DNA of 64,000 nt from Piromyces finnis (taxonomy: Eukaryota; Neocallimastigomycota; Neocallimastigomycetes; Neocallimastigales; Neocallimastigaceae), in assembly GCA_002104945.1 (NCBI GenBank), contig MCFH01000002.1, positions 1,827,001-1,891,000 on the forward strand, read 5' to 3'. This document shows positions 27,848 through 44,178 of the stretch, in pieces; the stretch's first letter is position 1, and every line of letters starts with the position of its first letter. The notes below the pieces were generated by a model, which saw only the letters and a program-made list of their open reading frames with translations, did not search any database and had not been told where the DNA came from. A program made the position numbers and the translations under genes.

Positions 27848-28858
27848 CTATTTGTTTAAGACAATACCATCGAATCTCTTCTTGAACCAGTTGATGGTTT
27901 CTTCCTTAGTGTTACGGTGTGGGAAACCAACCTTAGCAGATTGTTGCTTTCTTCTGGCAACTCTGAAACCTGGTCTACCCATAACAACGTAGAAGTCCAT
28001 ACCGTAAATACCGATACTTGGATCGTACTTAATACCTAAATCAATGTGTTCTTGGATACCGAAACCGAAGTTACCGGTAGCAGAGAAGTTAGATCTCTTT
28101 AATTCGTATTCCTTGACCTTTAAACCTCTGTCAAGAATTTCTTCGGCCTTTGGACCACGAACGGTACAGTGGACGGCAATCTTTTCATTACGTCTGATAC
28201 CGAAAGTACGGACAGTGTAACGAGCCTTAGACATAACTGGAACTTGACCAGTTAATTGTTCTAAAACCTTAGAAGCACGAGTAAGTCTATCACCAGATTC
28301 ACCAACGGAGATGTTGAGACAGAGCTTTTCTAACTTGAGTTCCCTCATTGGGTTAGTCTTAGTTTCGGTACTCTATATTATGTATTAAATAATATAAATT
28401 TATACTATTTAATTATTTTATTATTATTTATTTATTATGTATATTAATTTTTAAATTTAATAATTATATTTTATAAATCATGAATATTTGAATTATAGAA
28501 TGCTTAAAAAATATAAAATTTCATTGCTCATATATATATATAATTTTGGTATTTTCTATATATGCTTGTTAACTTTCTGTTCTTAATATAGTTTTATACA
28601 CCACTATTTTATATTTATTATTTATAATTAACATTATATATTTTCTAATATCTAATTTATAATGATATGACTTTGGCTCTAATTTACTTAATTTAGATAT
28701 TTTACACTCACTTAAATTCATTTCAGCATAAATTCTCTGTAAATACTTTAATTTCACTCATCCATCAATAAATATTTATAATAACTAAAAATGCAATAAA
28801 TTACATTTATATAATTCATTCATTCATAATAACATAAAATAAAATAGCATATTACCAT
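27848..28858 (-). CDS. RPL11: 60S ribosomal protein uL5 (L11)
   Basis: Core 60S protein that sits with 5S rRNA in the central protuberance. The coding sequence has a first exon of just the ATG (28858-28856), a 483-base intron and a second exon 28372-27848, giving 175 residues. The sequence reads [20 protein letters not shown] and then the family blocks: [59 protein letters not shown] and [10 protein letters not shown]. The end [12 protein letters not shown] is usual. The alternative start (internal Met within NPMREL) would drop the conserved N-terminal extension, so the split ATG start is preferred. The acceptor (AG at 28374-28373) gives the only in-frame join. Codons are strongly biased away from A/T, as in other ribosomal protein genes. 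Confidence 0.96.
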
Positions 28859-29455
28859 CTTGAATATTAAAGCTAAAATTGAAGAGAGGTTGTAAAAGAT
28901 ACAAAGCAACGTTACTTTTCTTTTTTTACAACTTCAAATCCTCCAATCATATAAAATTAATATAATATTTGTATTAATAATCGACTCTAATATATGTTAA
29001 TGTATATTAAAAATTTTGTACTACAATTTTTTAAAATAACAAAAGGATTAGATTATTTATTTATATATTATTAATATTTAATTTATTTTGAATTTTAGTA
29101 TTTAAAAATTAAAATTTATCTAATGGACATTTAACAACTTGCTTTTTTTTTTTTTGAATAATTCTTAAAATCGTTTAATATTATTTATTAATACTGTATA
29201 TTTCTACTTCTATTTTCATTTGTATATTTTGACTATAATATGTTTCTGTCCATGTTATTAATTTATTCTTTTTTATTATAATTTGGATTTAATAAAATTT
29301 AAATGCATCAAATTTTAAAAATTGATTTAATATATTAAATTTATATTAAATATGTATATATTATTTAATAACTAATAATATAATTAATAATATTAAAAAT
29401 TAAAATTTTGACTTTTTTAACATTCGCTATTTTAATTTAAAATAAGATTGTGCTT

Positions 29456-29499
<44 letters not shown>

Positions 29500-29790
29500 T
29501 ATATTTTTTTATTTTTTATTTTAAATAAAATACCCTTTAATTTAACTTAGGATCATTTAAAACTAAAATATTTTATGTTCGTAACTCTTTACATTATTCA
29601 TAAAAAACCTCATTAATTAAAATCTATAAAATTACGTTATTATTATTTTCTTTTTTTCTTTTTTTTTTTTTGATACCAAAAAATAGTTGAAATATTCATT
29701 ATATATTATAATATATTTTATGCTATTTTTGTACATTATATTTATATACCATAAGTCAATAAAATTTAATTCTATTAATAATCATAATAA
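28859..29790. other. Divergent intergenic region with 39-base T run
   Basis: About 930 bases between the uL5 gene and the next gene. It contains a run of 39 T (29458-29496), which could act as a nucleosome-excluding tract for either promoter. No coding sequence is seen. Confidence 0.55.
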
Positions 29791-30457
29791 ATGGATATCA
29801 AAAAAGTCTTTGGAATAAAAAGATCTAATAGTATTGATTATAATGATCATAATTGTAATAACTATAAACGACAGAAATTTAATAATGAAATTTCGTAAGT
29901 ATTTAATATATCATAAGCTATCTGTTAAATATAATATTTTCCCTTTCTCTTCTTTTTTTTAACATTATAAATTCTAACTATTTATTATTAAATTAATTAA
30001 AAATATTACTGATTATTAAAGCCAATATCAAGTATATAAAATGAAATGCTCTATTGTACATCCTGATTCATATAATTTATATAACAATGTTTCCGATATT
30101 ACCAATTACTTTAATAATAACAACTATAATTATCATTATTTTAAGAAAAATAGTGATCAAATTTTAAACAATTGTATAGATAATAAACAAGTAGTATTAC
30201 CAGAAACTAGTAATAACTATATAGACAATGAATTTTCAAATTATAGTTCAGAATATGAACAGATCAATATAACATTAAAGAATTTACATGAGCATAGTCA
30301 AACATACAAGAATAATCAAAATACTGATATAGTTAATAATAATGGTAATGATAATAGTAATTCAATTTATACAGATTTCTATGTTAAAATTAATTCACAT
30401 TTAAAAAATATACACATAACGAATATAAAACAACATGGAAAAGAATATCTAGAATAA
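29791..30457 (+). CDS. Small Asn/Tyr-rich protein of unknown function
   Basis: Not recognised. Two exons, 29791-29894 and 30022-30457, are in phase (TC|C) and give 179 residues. The N-terminus MDIKKVFGIKRSNSIDY is followed by a basic NYKRQKF patch that could serve as a nuclear signal (inference). The rest is rich in Asn, Tyr and Ile (NYNYHYF, NNYIDNEFSNYSSEYEQ) and ends with a more ordered-looking segment, DFYVKINSHLKNIHITNIK. There is no membrane segment, signal peptide or known catalytic motif. The consistent donor (GTAAGT) and acceptor (TAAAG) support a real gene rather than a chance frame. Confidence 0.6.
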
Positions 30458-32250
30458 TGTTAATATACATTTATTTTTTTAATATAAAATTTTATTTCGA
30501 AAATATAATTTATTGGAATATGGATTTAATTTCATGTAATAAAGAAATTTCAATTTTAAATGTTAGACGAGGGAGAAGAAAAAAAAGAGAATATAAACAG
30601 CATTAATGAAATAAACAATATATTTATTTTATATTTATTCCTTTTTTATTTTAGAAATAATTTAAAAACAAAATGTTACAAAAAGACAAAACCAAAATGA
30701 AATATATAAATATATATAAATATAATAGATTAATATTTAAAAATATAAAAATGTCTATATATGTATTTTATGTATAATATAATATATTTGATTATTATAT
30801 TATTATTACTAATCCAATCCTATATATAAGGTACTTTATGATCTTTATGATTATGAAGCGGTCTTTTAATTTTAGTTTTATTCATTGGATGTGAATAAAA
30901 TCTTATTAAAGAATACTTTATACCTTATAGAAACAAACCATTATTATCAATCTTAGAAGCACAATACATTTTTTGTAGATAATTTAGAATAATATGTATT
31001 ATTAAAGAATTAATAATTTCTTTCAACTTAGATATTATTATTGACTATCATATTATCATTACCATCGTTATTAATTATCTTATGATATTATAAATAATAT
31101 TGGCTATCTATTATACCTATTATACCTTTATTTATGCAAAATGCATGAAATATTTAATAAATATATCAAGTTAAAATAAATGAAATCATGAATTATAATT
31201 TATATTTAATAAATTTAAATGATTTTTATTTTAAAGTGTTTTATATTTTCTTCTTATTTAAAAATATTTTATTAATACTAAAAAATGACACATTTATTAT
31301 TATTATCATGATTATTGTAGAATTATAATAGTTAATATTTATTAACAAAAATTAATTAGTTTTTCTTTTCTTCTTCTTCTTATTATTTATTATTTTTCTC
31401 TTTTTTATTAATAAATAAGGTCAATTTCCCAATTTTTACTTTGAATTGAAAAATTAATGAATAAACTTTACAAAATAATAATAATATAATATAGTATAAT
31501 AAATAAAATATTATAAAAAAATAATATAATTAAATTCTAAAATTAGATAGTATTAATTGTTATTATATTAGCATTTTTATTTTTATTTTTTTTTTTTTTT
31601 TTTTTCTTTTTTTCATACATATAGAAATAATATAAACAAAGTTATAAAAATGTAATATTTTATAATTATTCCAAAATATTAATTTATACTAAAAAAAATA
31701 GAACAACAATTATATATTATTAATAATAAAGTTTATAAATTTCTTGATAATTATTACTTTGAATGTAAGATAAAAAGATTGCACATTTTTTTATAATTAA
31801 AAAAGATATCATGATATTTACTTGAATATTATTATTTATTAATATTTAAAATTTATAAATAATATGAAATAACGAATGTTCATTCTTGTTATTAGTTTAT
31901 TTTATTTTTATACTTTTTTTTTTCTTTTTTTTTTTTTCAATTTTTTTCTTATATTTTAATAATAGTATAATTGATATTTATTCTTTTCGAGGAATACTTT
32001 ATTATCATGTATACCTTAAAGTAGATTTTTCAATAATTAAATTAGTAGTAATGAAATAAAAATCAAATATTAATAAAATATTAGTCATTCAAGATATTGA
32101 AAAAAATACTTTTTATCATATGATATATACAATATTTCTTATTAAAGAATTAAACCATTATATAATTTCTACTATATAAAATAATTTAATTTAAAAGGAA
32201 ATAATAATAATTATAATAATAATAATAAACTACATAAAATATTTATAAAA
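30458..32250. other. 1.8 kb intergenic region with a nested hairpin
   Basis: 3' flank of the orphan gene and promoter of the BEM3-like gene. At 30825-30929 a 9-bp outer repeat (TATAAGGTA/TACCTTATA) encloses a perfect 9-bp stem with a 7-base loop (TTTTATTCA 30876-30884, TGAATAAAA 30892-30900). T runs occur near 31588-31605 and 31915-31938. No exon or recognised RNA gene is seen. Confidence 0.5.
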
Positions 32251-35200
32251 ATGGCTACAGATAATGAAAAAAGCGATAAAACGATTGAAATTTTAACACA
32301 AAAACTTAAAGAATCTGAAGAAAAAAATAACGAATTAACAAATAAAATAAGTGAATTAAATGCATTTATTCAGAAACAAAATATATATATTAAGAAATTA
32401 AAAGATGAGATAAATGAAAAAGATTTGATATTACAACAACAAAGAAATGGTGAAGATAAAGGACAAAGTTTCTCTAAATCACGTAAAGCATCATTAAATA
32501 TAAAAATTCCAAGTCAAGGACAGGGAAAAATTTCATACAAATATTCAAAAATTTCAAGTCCTATTACAGATGGCGGTTCATTTTCATCATTTTCACAGTT
32601 AAGTCCAATTATTCATGTCGAACATATGAGACATTCTTCAACCGAAGAAAATATATCTAATATTGAGCCAATGAGAAAGCAAAGTTATACAAATAGATTA
32701 ATAAAGGAATCTAAATTTTCGGCTTCAGAAAGCAATATTGTATATAATCCAAATATTAGCATAGAATCATTAAGTAAACCTAATGGAAAATTAATAATAC
32801 CTAACGATGATGGTAATGTTAATAATTCATCTAACGATTTCGAAGATAAGGAAATTCTATCAGATGAAATTACGGTTTATATTCCAAAGATGCAATTTAA
32901 AAAAGATAAAAATAAAAGAGATGTTTCATTTATTATTAGTATCAGAAATGCTGATAGTGGTGATGAGTTATGGAAAATTGAAAAAAGTTATACAGATATT
33001 ATTAATTTAGAAAATAATGTATGAATAATATACTTATTTTTAATATAAATTGAAATTAACCTATATTATTTTTTTTTAAATATGAAATAAATATTTTATC
33101 TTTTTTTTTTTTTCTATTTTGATAAAGATACGATTAAATTATCCAAAAGATGTTGTTCAAAATATTGGTAAACTACCTGAACGTAATATGAGTAGTTTAA
33201 GAATAGAATCAAAGCAAATTCAGTTAAAGGTAAAAAATAGAAATTATAATTTATCAATATAATAAAAAAAAAATATCTAAAGATATTTTTGTTTTATTTA
33301 TTTAATACTCATTTATATTAATAATAATTTCATAGATTGCTATGGAAATATATTTACAGCATATATATAATTTATTTAGAAATAGTGAAGAACTTGCTGA
33401 ATTTTTATCTAAAGATATTATAATTTCAAATAATGTTGATATTTGTGATTTAGTATGAATTAAATAAATTAATATATTATATAATAATATATTATATGAT
33501 ATAGTTAAAATACTGAAATTAAATTACTATTTTCTTTTTCTTAAATTAATACCGATTTTTAAATATTTATAATAATAAATAGAAAAATTCAAATATAAAA
33601 TGTGGTTATTTATTTAAAAAGAATAACTTCATGGGATGGAGAACAAAATACTTTATTCTTAGTGATAAATATTTATCATTTTATGAAAGTGTATGTATAA
33701 ATTTTTTTATATAAAAAAAAATATTCTTCTGAAAAAGAAAACTATACTTATTTATTATTTAATATGATAAATAATATAAAAATGCACTTCAATAGAAAGA
33801 TGGCGAACTTTGTGATAATATACAATTAAAGAATGCTAAAGTAATGTCATTTAATCCTACCGGATTAAATAGAGAAAAGTTTCATCATGCATTTAAAATT
33901 ATAGAATATAGAGATGACAAAATATTTGCAAAACATTTATTATGTTCAGAAAATGATGCAGATAGAGATGAATGGGTAGAAAAAATAAATGCTACAATAA
34001 GCAGGTTGAAAAATAACGAGGAATATGCAAATTCACCAAGCACATCTAGTAATAATATAAATACACCGATTTTATATAATAACAAAAGTTTTGGTTGTGA
34101 TAGTAATTGTAATGAATCTGCAAATAATAGTGATTTGGAAGAATACAAGAAAGACAATAAAAAGGAAAGGATTTTATCAAGTAATGAATCTGTTGTTAAT
34201 GGAACATTTGATGATAATATTAATGAAGAAAGTAATACTTGTAGAAAAAATAGCAATGTTGAAAGAAGTAATGAAAATGATGAAGCATATGATAATAGCA
34301 AAAACAATGATGATGATAATGAAACAGAAGAAAAAGAGAACGACGAGTCGAAATCATTACAAAATAATAATAATGGTTGGGATTCAGATAGTGAAGAAGA
34401 GAATGTTAATATGATCACTGAGTATGATGAAAATAACTATTTCCCACAAGGATTCAATTTTGATGATTTTGAGAAACAAGGTTTAGATATAAATGAATAT
34501 ATTAAAGCAAATAATTCAAAAATAAAATTAAATTCAAGCGAGGATTGCAATATCAATAATGAGAAGCATCAAAATGAAAATGCTGAAAATGAAAAAGAAG
34601 TAATAAATGAGGATGAGAGAGAGGATAAGAATGAGAATGAGAATGAGAATGAAAATGAAAATGAAAATGAAAATGAATGTAATGAAGAAAAAGAAGAGAA
34701 TTTGAATACAAATGAAACTGAAAATAAAAATAAGGAAGAAGAAATAACAGTTAAAAGTTATAATGAAAATGATAATATCATTAAAGAAATGGAAGAAAAC
34801 AGTGAAGAAAAAGAATACGTTATAAGAGAGGAAATAACTGAAGAAAAGGAAATAAATAAAATTGAAACCAATAATAATGATTTAGAAAATAATGATTTAG
34901 GAAATAAATCATTAAATATCGATAAAGGAGAAGAAACAAAAAAAAATAGATTAATTGATGACAATGAAAGAGTTATGCAACAAATGATTCCTCCACCATT
35001 AATGCCAAAAACAAACTTAATTCAACAAAAACAAAGATTAATTAAAGAAGAAAAACAAAGAAGATTACATTTTTCATGGTATATATTTAAAAAGGGCAAT
35101 AGTAGTAATAATGGTATGTTATCAAATATATAAATGAATTAAAAATAAAAACGGAAATTAAATATCAAGCTATTTATTTAAATATATTTTAAAAATATAT

Positions 35201-37086
35201 ACAATTATTTTCCAATAAAAAAAAAGATATTATAACTAAAGAATTCACTGGAAACAAGAAAATATTTGGTGTTCAATTAGAAACAGCAGTAAAGAATTCT
35301 AAAATTAAAGATGATTATGAATTACCAGCAATTGTATATAGATGTATTGAGTATTTGGATGCTAAAGGAGGTAATGGTTATAATTAAAATCCAAAAATAA
35401 TTTTTAATATAATCGCTCAGAATTATTTATATTTCAAATACATAAATTGTAGCATATGAGGAAGAAGGTATTTATAGATTATCAGGCAGTAAAGCAACAA
35501 TTCAATCTTTAAAAAATAGATTTGATAAATGTAGGTTATCGGTTTATTTGTTATTATCACTATTATTCCTATTTTAAGTTACATAAATTGTACTGATATA
35601 AAAATATAATTTTGCCTTTTTCTGTATAAATATATAAAAAAAATAGATGGTGATGTAAACTTGTTACAAGATAAAGAAATATATGATGTTCATGTAATTG
35701 CTGGTTTATTAAAATTATATTTAAGAGAATTGCCAACTACTATTATGACAAAGGAATTCCAACCAAAATTCATAGAAATTGCATGTAAATATTTTATACT
35801 TAGATATTTAAATAATTAACTAAATTAATATTCTTGTATTATATAAATATTTAAATTAAAAATAATATTATTTATTATTTATTATTTTATTTTATTTTAA
35901 TATTTGCTATAGCAATTATTAATCGAGAAGAAAAAATTAAAGCATTAGCAAATTTAATTTCATATCTTCCAATAGCAAATTATACACTTTTAAGATGTCT
36001 AGCAGCTCATTTAGTACGTATTGTACAAAACAGTGATTTAAATAAAATGACATTATCTAATATTGCTATTGTATTTGGGCCAACCCTTGGAATACCCATA
36101 AATTTATTTGTATTGATATTATCGGAATTTGAAGCGGTATTCTGTTGGACAACACTTAAGGAATCGGAAGAAGAAGAAAATATTATGTCTATTCTCTTCA
36201 GTGGACCCGAAGATTATCTTAATATTAGTTCTGTAAAGAAAGCTCAAAATGAAATAAGAAATCAAACTATTTCATCCAATACTAATAATCCAGAACTTAC
36301 TCCAACAACCTATAATAATTCATTAATATATAAGAGTAGTGGGAATATTCAAGATATTAAAGAAGAAGATGAAATCAATGATTCCGACAATAGTTCCAAT
36401 GAAGATGATGTTGTTCCTAATATTAATAATTTAATTACAGGTTCTATCAAATTAAGAGGAACTAAAAGTAATGTTAATATACGAAAAGAAAAAAACAGTA
36501 ATGAAGATATTGATGCCATAAAAGAAGAAGAGGTGAACATCCGGGAATCTCTAAGTCTTGGTAAAGAAATTGAAAGAATAATTGATGAAAAATGTAAAAA
36601 TTTAAGTGATAGTGATGATGATCAATATGAAACCATAATTTCCAATAATTCCTACGATACTATTAAAAGTAGACAACAACGTTGTAGTAGTTTATTTGTT
36701 AAAACACCTTCTCAAATAGAATATATTAAGAGTTTACGTAGATTATCCTATGGTGAAAAAGGTGGTACTATAAAGGTATTTAATAGAAATAGTCAAGAAT
36801 ACATGGAAGGTATACCGGACAACTTTAGATTATCTGAAATGTTTGCTAAAGAAATAAAAAGTAAATTTCATTACATTTATATCATAACATACATAATATA
36901 TTATTATATTATTTATTTTATAGATATTATATAATTTTTTATTTTAAAAATATATATATATTTATTTATATTAAAATAATATATTTGATATCTTATTAAA
37001 TTTACAATAAAAATTTAGTTACTGATAAAGAGGAACAACTACTGGAAAGTAAAGATATCTTTTATGAAAGTTCTTTAACACAATAG
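32251..37086 (+). CDS. BEM3: Bem3-like RhoGAP (coiled coil, PX, PH, RhoGAP)
   Basis: GTPase-activating protein, probably for Cdc42 or Rho, acting at polarised membranes. Exons: 32251-33018, 33128-33229, 33336-33452, 33583-33690, 33796-35113, 35227-35370, 35453-35530, 35647-35784, 35913-36860 and 37019-37086. All are in phase; 1262 residues. Domains: coiled coil (about 9-65), PX-like (about 208-320, with the KSYTDIINLE segment), PH (about 332-430, CGYLFKKNNFMGWRTKYFIL and WVEKI), and RhoGAP (about 805-1010). The RhoGAP arginine finger is Arg861 in EGIYRLSGS; LKLYLRELP and LSNIAIVFGPTL are also present. The domain order equals yeast Bem3. Between PH and RhoGAP lies about 370 residues rich in Glu/Asn, with an (Asn-Glu)n run at 34629-34676. 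The C-terminal tail after RhoGAP is acidic and disordered. Confidence 0.92.
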
Positions 37087-37508
37087 ATCAATAAACAACC
37101 TCGAAAGAATAAAATGTATTAACTATGATTTTTAATTATTATTTTAATTTCCTTTTTCTTTTTTTTTTTTTTTCTTCTATAAAAAAACATTATTATTTTC
37201 TATAGTTTTTTATAGTGAAAAAAATGATATATAATAATTATTATCGCTTTTTATAATCTTGCTTAGCAATAGATATTTATCTATATATAAGAATTTTATA
37301 TATAATTTATTTATTATAATGTTAAAAAATTTAAATAAAAAAAATTATATAACAAATTAAATAATAAACTAGAATTTATTAGCCTATAATAATAAATATC
37401 TTATTCTAAAAAAAATAATTATAATAAAATAAATAAAAGAATACAATATTTAAATAATTTAATAAATTTGAGTCGATATGACTTTTAAAATTGTTACACA
37501 ATTTAACA

Positions 37509-37578
<70 letters not shown>

Positions 37579-37795
37579 GCATAATAGCTCTATTCTTATT
37601 ATTAATTGATAAATATGTTGAGATATGTAACATATGGTATTATACAAGGAATATAAAATCAATTTTATATTTTGTATTAATCCTTAATTTAAATATATTA
37701 ATAGTATTGTTCATAAGATGGTATAATATACAAAATTTTAAAGATGAAAATAAATATTTGAGAATATATATTAAGTAAAATAAAAGTAGTAAACA
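37087..37795. other. Intergenic region between convergent BEM3-like and MKS1 genes
   Basis: About 700 bases. It contains the (AAT)n array at 37508-37578 and a T-rich stretch near 37158-37174. No gene is seen; open frames across the array are Asn, Tyr or Leu homopolymers. Confidence 0.6.
37508..37578. repeat. (AAT)n microsatellite
   Basis: About 23 uninterrupted AAT units in the intergenic space between two convergent genes. Confidence 0.95.
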
Positions 37796-40700
37796 TTAAT
37801 TATCTTTTTTATTTTGTTGTTGTTGACGAAGAAAATCAACACGTTTTCTTGCTCTCAATAATGCATCTAATATATAAGTATTAATAAAAGAAATATATTA
37901 AAAAAATTATATATATATGAAAAGTAAAAATAGATTTTAAAATTTTAATTAAAACTTATATAAACCTGATATTTCCTTAAGGTTATTATTCTTCAAGAAT
38001 CTATATAAATAAGAAATATATATTTATATTAATTATAGCTTTTAAATTAAAAAAAGGAAAATATATATATATATATTTATAATTCATTTCTCAAGTTTAC
38101 CCATTATCATTCTTATTTGGATTTATAAGATGGAAGGAACTTCATATATACAAATATAAATATAAATACAATTTAGATATACACATATATCTTAATAATA
38201 ATAATTTATATGAAATTGAAAATTTTATTTGATACCCTATTTGATGAGCAATATTTAATCTAATTCTTATTGACCCCGATGTTTCTGTTTGAAAACCATA
38301 CTTATTTAAATATTTTTTCTAATATATATATATACGTAATATATGTATATATTTTTAATAATTGAATATATAGTTTTTTTTTTTTTTTACTTAAAAATTA
38401 TGAAATTCATTTTATATTTATTACATTAAACCCTTTTGGGAAATTTATATATGTAATATCTTCAAGAGTTAAAGTTTTTCCAACAAAATATTGACCCATC
38501 CTTTCACTGATTGATGGATAAGCTCTCCATGTATTAATAGTTTCATCATAATGACCTTTGTATTTTTTTAATAGAAATATTATTTTTTTTAATATTTTAC
38601 ACATTATAATATTTATTTAATTTTTCAATAAACCAATAAATAAGATTTAAATGTTAACATTTTTGTTACCTGGCATCCACGGAATATTATAAAAGCCGTA
38701 ACCTAAAGTTACATTTCGACACCATTTATCTTTAGTACATACATGGAAATACAATACCGGCCACTTGATATATGGATCTTTTTTAAAAAACAATATATAT
38801 CAACAATTTACATTATTAAATATATGTATATACTTTTATTTATTAACATTATTATTATACCATAATGAGCACTAAGTAAATCAAATTCAAATGGAAATGC
38901 AAATCTTGCTTCGTAATCATCTGTTGGGGGATCATAAATAAAATCGGTAAACTGAGTATTACCAAATAACATTTGTTTTGGAGAATGAGTATCATTTGTT
39001 TTCCAGTACTTTGGTAATTCTAAAGAATACTGAATATATCTTTTAAAATATATTTTTTATTAATATATTAATATATTATCATTATTCTTTTTATAAAAAA
39101 TAATAGTTCTTCTAATAGTTAAAATAATAATATAATTTTGAGGTATAAATATTTATATATATATAATTAAAAAGGTATTAATTACATTGAACTTTCATCA
39201 AATTTTCGAGCGGATACAATTTCACCAAATATCATTAATCTAAAACCTAACATTTCAGGTATTTCTTGAAAATCCTTTCCTACAATATAATTTCTTATTT
39301 CTAGACGTCTTTTTCATTTAAAAAAAAATAATAAAATAATATATATATATAATATATAAATTTTTATTCATTTCCTATATGGAATAATCATATATAGCCA
39401 TGTTATTGTTACTTTTTATCCACAGTTTCAAATAAATCCCATTCCTTATGTTCTTCCTGAGATGTTAATTGAGATGAACAGTTTTCCAATGAAAATTCAT
39501 ATACATCATAATCACCAATTGTAAATCTATATTTTTGATTATATGCTGGCTATTATTTTTAAAAATATATATATATGTATATAATATAATAATTAAAATG
39601 AATATAATTAAATATAAAATAAGATCCTTTATTATTTAAATATATGTAAATATATAAAAAATTATTTTTATTTTTTCAATTTTTAAAATAATAAATAAAT
39701 AATTATTTACTGTCATTGATATCCATCCATTTTCATAAGCTCTTATAGTACATAAGCGCTTTTCAACATAATTTACTTCTGCCTCTTCTACATTAGTCAA
39801 TATATTATTATCCTCTAAACTCATGAGTAAATCTTGTGTTTCTTCATCTTCTTCATTATTATCATCTTTATCTAATTTATTTTCTCTTTTTTTCCTCAAA
39901 CTAGCTTTTTTTCTTGCTAAAATCTCATACATTTTTTCTTCTTTATCCTTTTCACTAAAATAAAAATTATTATACCAATTGTCATGAATATTATAATATT
40001 TATATAATTTAAATAGGCATTATTTATTATAATTTTTAATTAAATAATAGATGGTGATAATGATAATTAGATAAATTAAAGTAAAGAATATTTAATAAAT
40101 TATTAGAAATTGAAAGTAAAAAAGGTTACCCTCTCTCAAAATATCCCATAATATGCATTTCTCTAAAAGACGAATAAAAACCAGGTTGTTCGTTATGAAC
40201 ACCAGGAAATATTAATCGATCTGCTTCATCTTTTAAAAATGATTTACATTATATTTAAAATAAATTGTTGTAGTTATAATATAATTTGCAATATGCAATA
40301 TATACATATTTATATATTAAAATCATTATAATATAAAAAACATTAAATAATTACTATTAAATGAGAATGTATAAAATTTCAGATATCATATTTATTTAAT
40401 TTTTACCTTCATAATTTGTTGATGTATGCCTTTTTTTATCTCTTATAGTTAATTTTCGTTTTGCCAATTTTGTTACAGGTTCTTCATTTGTCATATTTTC
40501 TATCAAAGGATAAAGCATATCTTGATCAATATGATTATCAGCGTCAACATATGTAAATAATTGTCTTTTTTTTATAATATTTCTAGCTAAAGAAAAAAAT
40601 ATATTTATATATAGTAATACCAATAGTGTTATTATCAAAAAAAAACCTTATATATATATTTAAATATATTTATATATATTTATATAATAACATATTAAAT

Positions 40701-41384
40701 AGAAATATTATACATGATTCTATTTTATTTTTTCGTATTAATTGAGCTTCAATACTTTTTGAATCAGAAAGAATATTTTCCAATTGTATATGATGTTTTC
40801 TTTCAATTGTTGTTGGATAAGTACCTACATCTGCATATTTAAATACTTCTCTATTATATAATAAAAAAAAATATAAATTTAAAATATTATTGAATATTCT
40901 TGTTTTATAAATATTTTTTTTCTTTATCTTTTAATTAATATGATAAAAAATAAAAATAAAAAAAAAAAGAAATTTACGTTGGACTAAATATTTTTTCTTG
41001 CCATCCAATGACAACTTCATAAGCTGAAGGTAATGGTGATGTTGCCATTGAAATATTTGATTTCGATTTTGATTTTTCCAATTTTAATGAAGAAAAAGAT
41101 TTATTTAAGTTATTATCATTTTCTTTATTGGTCTCATCAATTGTGACCTCTTTGTAGGGCAAACCATCAGTAACATTATTTGAAACATCTCTAATATTTC
41201 TAAAAATATTTCTATGATTTATATCAGCAATCTTTACTAAATGCGCTTTTATTTTTAAATTTTCAATAGAATCAAATGAACGATAATATGTAGTTCTATT
41301 TAAACTTGTTTGTAATGATGGATCTTCAAAAGGATTTTGTAATAAAGAACTTATAGAAGATAATGAATTATAATTTAATTCCAT
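37796..41384 (-). CDS. MKS1: MKS1, B9-domain protein of the ciliary transition zone
   Basis: Transition-zone component that gates protein entry into cilia and flagella, working with B9D1, B9D2 and tectonics. Thirteen exons: 41384-40978, 40850-40714, 40586-40407, 40229-40130, 39954-39711, 39549-39413, 39308-39186, 39039-38861, 38777-38670, 38555-38425, 38318-38236, 38000-37966 and 37866-37796. All are in phase; 644 residues (human MKS1 has 559). The C2-like B9 domain spans about residues 400-610: LMIFGEIVSARKF, YSLELPKYW, FAFPFEFDLLSAHYDPYIKW, PVLYFHVCTKDRWCRN-type segment (here KDKWCRN), GYGFYNIPWMPG, TINTWRAYPS, LTLEDITYINFPKGF and YGFQTETSGSIRIRLN. The WP-VLYF, GYG and TETSG-type blocks match MKS1 better than B9D1 or B9D2. 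The family is confined to ciliated lineages, so the host should have flagellated cells. Confidence 0.93.
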
Positions 41385-43869
<2,485 letters not shown>

Positions 43870-44142
43870 CTACATTTTTAAATTTTTTGTCATAGAAGCA
43901 AATAATACAGAAATCCATCCCCTAAAAAATTTTTAATATAATAAATTGTTATTAGTAATTTTATTACTAAATTATTATTGCTATTTTTATTATTGTTCTT
44001 GTTTTAAAATAACATACTTTAAACTTGAATCAAAAGAATTTCTTTTTGTAATCATATTATTGCGTGATCTTTTTTTAATAAAATTATTAAATATATATTT
44101 AGTTACTATTTTTTAAAAAATAAGAATATATATAATCTCAAG

Positions 44143-44178
<36 letters not shown>

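Noticed and set aside
33885-34964. Antisense open frames (Ser/Leu-rich) over the BEM3-like gene
   Set aside because: Mirror of the Glu/Asn-rich linker; composition is explained fully by the sense gene.
37406-37778. Open frames with Leu, Tyr or Asn homopolymers
   Set aside because: They arise from the (AAT)n array read in different frames and strands; flanks lack coding character.
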